The position numbers and the translations under genes are program-made. 11,218 bases of DNA from JABHHG01 sp964419445 (GTDB lineage Bacteria; Fidelibacterota; Marinisomatia; SCGC-AAA003-L08; D37C17), in contig CAYQPE010000057.1 of assembly GCA_964419445.1 (NCBI GenBank), positions 1 through 11,218 of the forward strand. Direction: 5' to 3'. Positions 7,557 to 11,218 of the stretch are shown here, one piece after another. Below the pieces are notes generated by a model, which was given only the letters and a program-made list of their open reading frames with translations, was not told the origin of the DNA and ran no database searches. Positions within the stretch are counted from its first letter, which is position 1. The number at the start of each line of letters is the position of its first letter.

Positions 7557-7820
7557 ATGATTGATGAACGCATTTTGGAACTTCGTCAAAAAATCGATAA
7601 TATTGACGAAGAGATAATTCACCTACTGAAGAAACGAATGGAAGTTTCAAAAAAAGTTGGAGAATTAAAAGCAGAATTACACATTCCCGTTGAAGATAAA
7701 GAGCGTGAAAAAGAAATTATTCATCGATTGGGGGAATTGGCTGATGGCAATTTAAAAGAAGAACAATTACTCCGAATTTTCTCTGCAGTATTTAAATCAT
7801 CTAAGCAAATACAAAAATAA
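7557..7820 (+). CDS. Chorismate mutase, monofunctional AroQ class
   Basis: This 87-residue all-helical AroQ-fold protein converts chorismate to prephenate, the committed step toward phenylalanine and tyrosine. Residues matching the E. coli P-protein mutase active site are Arg10 (LRQKID), Arg27 (LLKKRMEV), Lys38 (VGELK), Asp47 and Glu51 (DKERE), and Ser82 and Gln86 near the C-terminus. The length is that of a stand-alone mutase domain, with no prephenate dehydratase, prephenate dehydrogenase or DAHP synthase domain attached. The start ATG has no nearby Shine-Dalgarno (an AAGG lies about 15 nt upstream, too far). It sits directly before the trp genes, so both enzymes competing for chorismate are encoded side by side. 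A promoter-like box and an attenuator separate them (7821-7990). Confidence 0.9.
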   Translation: MIDERILELRQKIDNIDEEIIHLLKKRMEVSKKVGELKAELHIPVEDKEREKEIIHRLGELADGNLKEEQLLRIFSAVFKSSKQIQK

Positions 7821-7821
7821 A

Positions 7822-7849
7822 TTGTTGGATGGTGAATCTTTTTTACAAT
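7822..7849 (+). promoter_or_regulatory. Candidate sigma-70-type promoter for the trp leader
   Basis: TACAAT at 7844-7849 matches the -10 consensus in five of six positions. TTGTTG at 7822-7827, 16 nt upstream, is a weak -35 (TTG only). Transcription would begin near 7856, only about 7 nt before the leader peptide ATG. This fits the lack of a Shine-Dalgarno there. In an AT-rich genome such boxes arise by chance, and the trp genes could instead be read from a promoter ahead of the chorismate mutase. Confidence 0.35.
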
Positions 7850-7869
7850 ATGTTTACACCATATGTTTA
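7848..7869 (+). repeat. 9-bp direct repeat (ATATGTTTA) overlapping the leader start
   Basis: ATATGTTTA occurs at 7848-7856 and again at 7861-7869, 13 bp start to start. The second copy contains the leader peptide ATG (7863). The first contains another ATG (7850) that opens a six-codon frame ending TAA at 7868-7870. It could be a protein-binding site or chance in AT-rich DNA. Confidence 0.3.
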
Positions 7870-7925
7870 ATGAAACAATCAATTATTTTTGGTGTGAATG
7901 GCTTCAGCGGGTTGAAACAACCTGA
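7863..7925 (+). CDS. trpL: Putative trp operon leader peptide (20 aa, two Trp codons)
   Basis: ATG at 7863 opens a 20-codon frame ending TGA at 7923-7925. The peptide is MFNETINYFWCEWLQRVETT. Tryptophan codons TGG lie at 7890-7892 (residue 10) and 7899-7901 (residue 13). Two Trp in 20 residues is far above the usual rate, and they sit 8-19 nt before the first arm of an antiterminator (7909-7920). The stop codon lies 3 nt after that arm, the geometry expected for ribosome-mediated attenuation. When charged tRNA-Trp is scarce, a ribosome halted at the Trp codons leaves the arm free to form the antiterminator. When it is plentiful, a ribosome reaching the stop covers the arm and the terminator forms. 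A Tyr and a Phe codon immediately precede the first Trp. No Shine-Dalgarno is visible. Translation is inferred, not shown. Confidence 0.72.
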   Translation: MFNETINYFWCEWLQRVETT

Positions 7926-7957
7926 TAGTTTGTGCTATAAAATAATTGTTTCAACCC
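7909..7957 (+). promoter_or_regulatory. Antiterminator of the trp attenuator (12-bp perfect pairing)
   Basis: GGGTTGAAACAA at 7909-7920 is exactly complementary to TTGTTTCAACCC at 7946-7957, with a 25-nt loop. The second arm overlaps the 5' arm of the terminator (7953-7961), so the two structures exclude each other. A competing local hairpin, GGTT 7910-7913 with AACC 7919-7922, could hide the first arm. TGAAACAA also occurs upstream at 7871-7878 and could pair with 7946-7953 as a weaker 8-bp alternative. Confidence 0.75.
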
Positions 7958-7978
7958 CGGCGAAAGTTGGGGTTTTTT
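7953..7978 (+). terminator. Intrinsic terminator (attenuator) before trpE
   Basis: The arms AACCCCGGC (7953-7961) and GTTGGGGTT (7966-7974) form nine continuous pairs, two of them G-U, closed by a GAAA tetraloop (7962-7965). A run of six T (7973-7978) follows, then GT. This is a textbook rho-independent terminator placed 12 nt before the trpE start, on the same strand as trpE, so it must be conditional for the operon to be expressed. Confidence 0.88.
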
Positions 7979-7990
7979 GTTTATAATAAT

Positions 7991-9454
7991 ATGAAATTTA
8001 ACGAATTTAAAAAATTAGCAAAACATCATAAAACCATTCCTGTTTATAAACGGGTTTTGGCAGATTTACTCACACCTATTTCTGCATTTATGAAATTAGC
8101 AAAAAATGCGGAATATGCTTTTATATTGGAATCAGTAGAAGGTGGAAATCAGTACTCTCGGTACTCATTTATTGGTCGAAACCCAAAGCAAATTTTAAAA
8201 TCAGAAAAAAACAAAGTATATTCCTATACAGAAGGAAACTGGGAAGAATGTTCTGGCGATTTTCTTTCAATTCTACGTGAAATTCAATCATCTTATAAAG
8301 TGCCACAATTAGAAAACCTCCCAAGCTTCACAGGAGGGCTGGTGGGATATTTGGGTTATGAAAGTATTTCGTGGATAGAGAATATACCCATTTATGAAAA
8401 TGATGAATTAGAGCTCCCAGATGCAGTATTTATGCTATATGAAGAAATGATTGCTTTTGATCATCTAAAAAATCATATTGTCTTATTTAGTAATGTAAGT
8501 ATAGAAGAAAATTCAGAATTAGAAAAAGCATATACTGCAGCTCAACAAAAAATTGATGAGATGGGTGAAGATTTACATATGGATATTGACTTCCAGACGC
8601 CGGTGGTCGAAAGTAGTGAGCAAACAACGTCAAACTTTTCGAAAGAATCATTTAAAAGAGCCGTAGAAAAAACTAAAGAGTATATTAAGTCGGGTGATGT
8701 GTTTCAGCTTGTTCTTAGTCAAAGGTTTAATCGAAAAAGTTTGGCTGATTCTAATACTATTTATCGTGCATTGCGAACTATTAATCCATCACCGTACATG
8801 TTTCAACTAAAATTGGATAATTTTGATATTATCGGTGCATCCCCTGAATTATTAGTAAAAGTTGAAAATCAAGAAATTGAAATTCGCCCCATTGCTGGCA
8901 CTCGAAAACGAGGGAAAAATGCAGAAGAAGATTCTCAACTCGCTACTGAACTGTTGGCCGATGAGAAAGAAAGAGCAGAACATTTGATGCTTGTTGATTT
9001 AGGTAGAAATGATGTTGGGCGAGCAGCAGAATTTGACTCTGTCAATGTAAATGAATTTATGAAAGTAGAATACTATTCTCATGTTATGCATATAGTTTCG
9101 GATATTCGTGGAAAACTAAAAAAAGATAAAGATGTATTTCATGCATTGTATAGTGGATTTCCTGCAGGAACCCTTTCTGGTGCTCCCAAAATTAGAGCTA
9201 TGGAAATTATACATGAATTAGAACCAAATCGTCGAGGGGTATATTCTGGAGCCATTGGGTATTTTGATTTCTCTGGTGATATGAATACATGTATAGGAAT
9301 TCGTACCATGGTAAAAAAAGGGGATAAAATTTATTTCCAATCAGGTGCAGGCATAGTATATGATTCTGACCCTCAAAAAGAGTTTGAAGAAACGGTAAAT
9401 AAAGCAGGGGCAATTAACAGTGCCATTGATTTTGCAGAGAATGGCCTAATATGA
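7991..9454 (+). CDS. trpE: Anthranilate synthase component I
   Basis: TrpE turns chorismate plus ammonia, passed from TrpG, into anthranilate, the first step of tryptophan synthesis. From ATG at 7991 it has 487 residues. The N-terminal domain carries the tryptophan feedback-site motif (ILES at 45-48, then the Y-S-R-Y-S-F-I-G stretch at 55-62) and PSPYMF (266-271). The chorismate-binding domain shows ASPE (283-286), RPIAGTRKRG (299-308), the DLGRND region (336-341), the F-P-A-G-T-L-S-G-A-P-K segment (390-400) and QSGAGIV (450-456). Feedback inhibition by Trp is therefore expected in addition to the attenuator. The frame is open back to a TTG at 7946, but that lies in the terminator hairpin, and residues from ATG 7991 match the family start. 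No Shine-Dalgarno is visible before ATG. The stop overlaps the trpG start as ATGA. The alternative, PabB, is unlikely given trpG-trpD-trpC follow. Confidence 0.96.
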   Translation: MKFNEFKKLAKHHKTIPVYKRVLADLLTPISAFMKLAKNAEYAFILESVEGGNQYSRYSFIGRNPKQILKSEKNKVYSYTEGNWEECSGDFLSILREIQSSYKVPQLENLPSFTGGLVGYLGYESISWIENIPIYENDELELPDAVFMLYEEMIAFDHLKNHIVLFSNVSIEENSELEKAYTAAQQKIDEMGEDLHMDIDFQTPVVESSEQTTSNFSKESFKRAVEKTKEYIKSGDVFQLVLSQRFNRKSLADSNTIYRALRTINPSPYMFQLKLDNFDIIGASPELLVKVENQEIEIRPIAGTRKRGKNAEEDSQLATELLADEKERAEHLMLVDLGRNDVGRAAEFDSVNVNEFMKVEYYSHVMHIVSDIRGKLKKDKDVFHALYSGFPAGTLSGAPKIRAMEIIHELEPNRRGVYSGAIGYFDFSGDMNTCIGIRTMVKKGDKIYFQSGAGIVYDSDPQKEFEETVNKAGAINSAIDFAENGLI

Positions 9455-10014
9455 TATTAATTTTAGATAATTATGATTCATTTACATATAACTTAGTACA
9501 ATATATTGGATCAATGAATCCCAATATTCAGGTGTCACGCAATGATCAAATTACTATTGATGATATAAAAAGTTTATCGCCAGAACGAATAGTCATATCT
9601 CCTGGGCCAGGTCGTCCAGAGGATGCGGGTTTGTCCATTAAAATCATTAAAAAGTTTAAAGATACAATTCCTATTTTAGGTATATGTTTGGGCCATCAGG
9701 CCATTACGGTAGCATTTGGAGGAGATGTGATTCGTGCCAATGAAATTGTACATGGGAAAACATCCAAGATAAACCATAGTGGGTCAGCAATTTATAAAGG
9801 AATCTCCAATGAGTTTACCGCTACACGATATCATTCATTGGTTGCCGATAAAAAAACATTTCCTGACGAGCTAAAAATTACCGCCACTACAGAAAACGGA
9901 TTGATAATGTCACTGGAGCATAAAGAGTATCCAATCTATGGTGTACAATTTCATCCAGAATCTATATTAACTGAAAATGGTATTAAATTGATTAAAAATT
10001 TTTTAGAGGTGTAA
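9451..10014 (+). CDS. trpG: Anthranilate synthase component II, glutamine amidotransferase
   Basis: This 187-residue class I glutamine amidotransferase frees ammonia from glutamine for TrpE. Motifs in order are LDNYDSFTYNL (5-15), SPGPGRPEDAG (50-60), the nucleophile loop ILGICLGHQAI with Cys79, HGKTS (101-105), RYHSL (126-130) and GVQFHPES with His168 and Glu170, completing the Cys-His-Glu triad. It is a stand-alone subunit, not fused to TrpE or TrpD. The sequence is of the TrpG/PabA type, and such subunits can serve both anthranilate and 4-amino-4-deoxychorismate synthases. Its place between trpE and trpD points to the former, though a second role in folate synthesis cannot be excluded. It overlaps trpE by 4 nt and ends one base before the trpD ATG, so subunits are likely made in matched amounts by coupled translation. 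Confidence 0.96.
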   Translation: MILILDNYDSFTYNLVQYIGSMNPNIQVSRNDQITIDDIKSLSPERIVISPGPGRPEDAGLSIKIIKKFKDTIPILGICLGHQAITVAFGGDVIRANEIVHGKTSKINHSGSAIYKGISNEFTATRYHSLVADKKTFPDELKITATTENGLIMSLEHKEYPIYGVQFHPESILTENGIKLIKNFLEV

Positions 10015-11019
10015 ATGAAGTTTGTTATAGAGAAATTGTTAAATAATATTAGCCTCACTCAAGATGAAGCTCGTGAGATTATGTTAAAAATAATGTCTGG
10101 GGAATATAATGATGCACAAATTTCTGGATTTTTAATAGCCCTACGTGCTAAGGGGGAATCTTCTTCAGAGATTGCAGGATTTGCCCAAGCCATGCGTGAT
10201 AAAATGACTAAAATTGACTCAGTTGATAATGCTATTGATATGTGTGGTACTGGAGGAGATGCAAGTGGAACATTTAATATTTCTACTGCAGCCTCTTTTG
10301 TAGTTGCAGGTGCAGGCGTTCCTGTTGCAAAGCACGGGAATCGATCCATGTCATCCAAATCTGGTTCTGCAGATGTATTAACAGAGTTAGGTGTAGATAT
10401 TACATTACCTCCTGAAAAAGTTTCATCTTGCATAAAGGATATAGGCATTGGGTTTATGTTTGCACCATCCTTGCATCCTGCAATGAAATATGCTATGGGA
10501 GCACGAGTTGCACTGGGCACGCGAACAGTATTTAATATTTTAGGTCCACTATGTAACCCTGCAGGTGTTAAGCGGCAGTTAATGGGAATTTTTGAAGGGA
10601 GTCTTACAGATAAAGTTGCGAAAGTGTTAAAAAAATTAGGCTCAGAAAAAGCAATGATTGTTCATGGATATGATGGATTGGATGAAGTTTCCACTACTGC
10701 ATCTACAAAAATTAGTCATTTAAACTCCCAAGGTGAAATTGAATCGATGGCTATTGCTCCATCAGATTATGGCATCGAAACTTCAACATTAGAGGAGCTA
10801 AAGGGGGGAAGTCCTGAAAAAAATGCAAAGATAATTATGTCTATTCTTGATGGCTCGGAAAATGGTAAAAAAACGGACATCGTAGTATTGAATGCCGCAG
10901 CAGGAATATATGTTGGAGGAAAGTCAGAATCTATAGATGCAGGAATAGAAGCGGCAAGAAAATCAATTGAATCAGGAAGTGCATTGAAAAAACTACAAGA
11001 ATTATCTGCGGTAAAATGA
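10015..11019 (+). CDS. trpD: Anthranilate phosphoribosyltransferase
   Basis: TrpD attaches the phosphoribosyl group of PRPP to anthranilate, the second step of tryptophan synthesis. The protein is 334 residues, the family's usual size. It has the N-terminal helical domain and then the PRPP-binding motif DMCGTGGD (75-82), TFNISTA (86-92) and KHGNRS (106-111). Substrate-site segments are GTRTVFNILGPLCNP (168-182) and GLDE (221-224), where the acidic pair of the metal site lies. All key positions look intact. The start is well supported: GAGGTG lies 3 nt before ATG, overlapping the end of trpG, whose TAA directly abuts this ATG. The stop overlaps trpC by 4 nt (ATGA). A minus-strand open frame inside this gene is its antisense shadow. 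Confidence 0.96.
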   Translation: MKFVIEKLLNNISLTQDEAREIMLKIMSGEYNDAQISGFLIALRAKGESSSEIAGFAQAMRDKMTKIDSVDNAIDMCGTGGDASGTFNISTAASFVVAGAGVPVAKHGNRSMSSKSGSADVLTELGVDITLPPEKVSSCIKDIGIGFMFAPSLHPAMKYAMGARVALGTRTVFNILGPLCNPAGVKRQLMGIFEGSLTDKVAKVLKKLGSEKAMIVHGYDGLDEVSTTASTKISHLNSQGEIESMAIAPSDYGIETSTLEELKGGSPEKNAKIIMSILDGSENGKKTDIVVLNAAAGIYVGGKSESIDAGIEAARKSIESGSALKKLQELSAVK

Positions 11020-11218
11020 GTGCTTTAGATAAAATAATACAGTATAAGAAGGCAGAAGTCTCTGAACGTTCAAAAGTCATTCCCATAGAAAGATTAAAGG
11101 ATTCTCAGCGACTTTTTGCAGTTAGGGATTTTAAAAAAAGCCTTTCTAGCAATGAAATTGATATTATTTCTGAAATTAAATTTAAATCTCCATCTATGGG
11201 TCAAATAAATGAGAATCT
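11016..11218 (+). CDS. trpC: Indole-3-glycerol-phosphate synthase (N-terminal part, cut by window edge)
   Basis: ATG at 11016 overlaps the trpD stop (ATGA) and opens a frame that runs off the right edge after 67 complete codons. The start reads M-S-A-L-D-K-I-I, then Y-K-K-A-E-V, a typical TrpC N-terminus (L-D-K-I-x-x-x-K-x-x-E-V). The arginine-aspartate-phenylalanine pattern (R-D-F-K-K-S-L) follows near residues 37-43. The active-site strand is then visible as ISEIKFKSPSMGQI (about 51-64), which holds the conserved Glu and Lys and the S-P-S-x-G loop. The enzyme closes the indole ring from CdRP. Position after trpD supports the call. Whether a TrpF domain is fused downstream cannot be seen. 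Confidence 0.93.
   Translation, partial: MSALDKIIQYKKAEVSERSKVIPIERLKDSQRLFAVRDFKKSLSSNEIDIISEIKFKSPSMGQINEN

Noticed and set aside
7898..7915. Short frame ATG GCT TCA GCG GGT TGA as an alternative leader peptide
   Set aside because: It is only five codons, with no Trp codon and no ribosome site. The 20-codon frame at 7863 explains the attenuator better.
7946..7990. TTG at 7946 as the trpE start (15 extra residues)
   Set aside because: These codons lie in the antiterminator/terminator sequence, and the encoded residues do not resemble a TrpE N-terminus. ATG at 7991 fits.
7821..7990. T-box riboswitch or TRAP-type control of trpE
   Set aside because: I found no T-box core sequence and no regularly spaced GAG/TAG triplets, and the region is too short for a typical T-box.
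10059..10520. Long minus-strand open frame inside trpD
   Set aside because: It is antisense to strongly conserved trpD motifs, has no ribosome site and no recognisable domain; it is a shadow of the real gene.
1..11218. CRISPR arrays, insertion sequences, tRNA or rRNA genes
   Set aside because: No repeated spacer pattern, transposase frame, terminal inverted repeats or RNA gene was recognised anywhere in the window.

Overview
The window is AT-rich, gene-dense bacterial DNA with short gaps, several stop/start overlaps and few clear Shine-Dalgarno sequences. A PorV/PorQ-like outer-membrane protein and a short-chain-type threonine dehydrogenase next to kbl suggest the Bacteroidota/FCB group. A marine Neomarinimicrobiota-like (SAR406) genome is my best guess, but this is inference and no marker gene proves it.

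Layout. (1) 1-816, minus: a lipoprotein of the endonuclease/exonuclease/phosphatase family, cut by the left edge. (2) 913-3111, plus: a two-gene threonine catabolism unit, SDR-type L-threonine 3-dehydrogenase then 2-amino-3-ketobutyrate CoA ligase (kbl). Together they turn threonine into glycine and acetyl-CoA. (3) 3108-7504, minus: a convergent cluster, read from right to left. It starts with a small membrane protein whose frame is broken at a run of seven A, followed by primosomal helicase priA, a membrane-anchored HExxH peptidase and a PorV/PorQ-like beta-barrel. Its last stop codon overlaps the kbl stop. (4) 7557-11218, plus: an AroQ-class chorismate mutase, then trpE-trpG-trpD-trpC. The trp genes are tightly coupled (4-nt overlap, 0-nt gap, 4-nt overlap), and trpC runs off the right edge.

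The most notable element lies in the 170-nt gap between the chorismate mutase and trpE (7821-7990). It has all the parts of a ribosome-mediated tryptophan attenuator. There is a 20-codon leader peptide with two Trp codons. There is also a perfect 12-bp antiterminator pairing, and a GAAA-capped intrinsic terminator whose 5' arm is shared with the antiterminator. A promoter-like TACAAT box lies just ahead of the leader peptide. The arrangement would let tryptophan shortage raise the anthranilate branch without changing the chorismate mutase, which competes for the same substrate.

Secondary points are the frameshifted small membrane gene with a coherent downstream reading frame, non-consensus helicase motifs in PriA, and two genes (priA and trpE) where the longest possible reading frame begins at an unlikely TTG.
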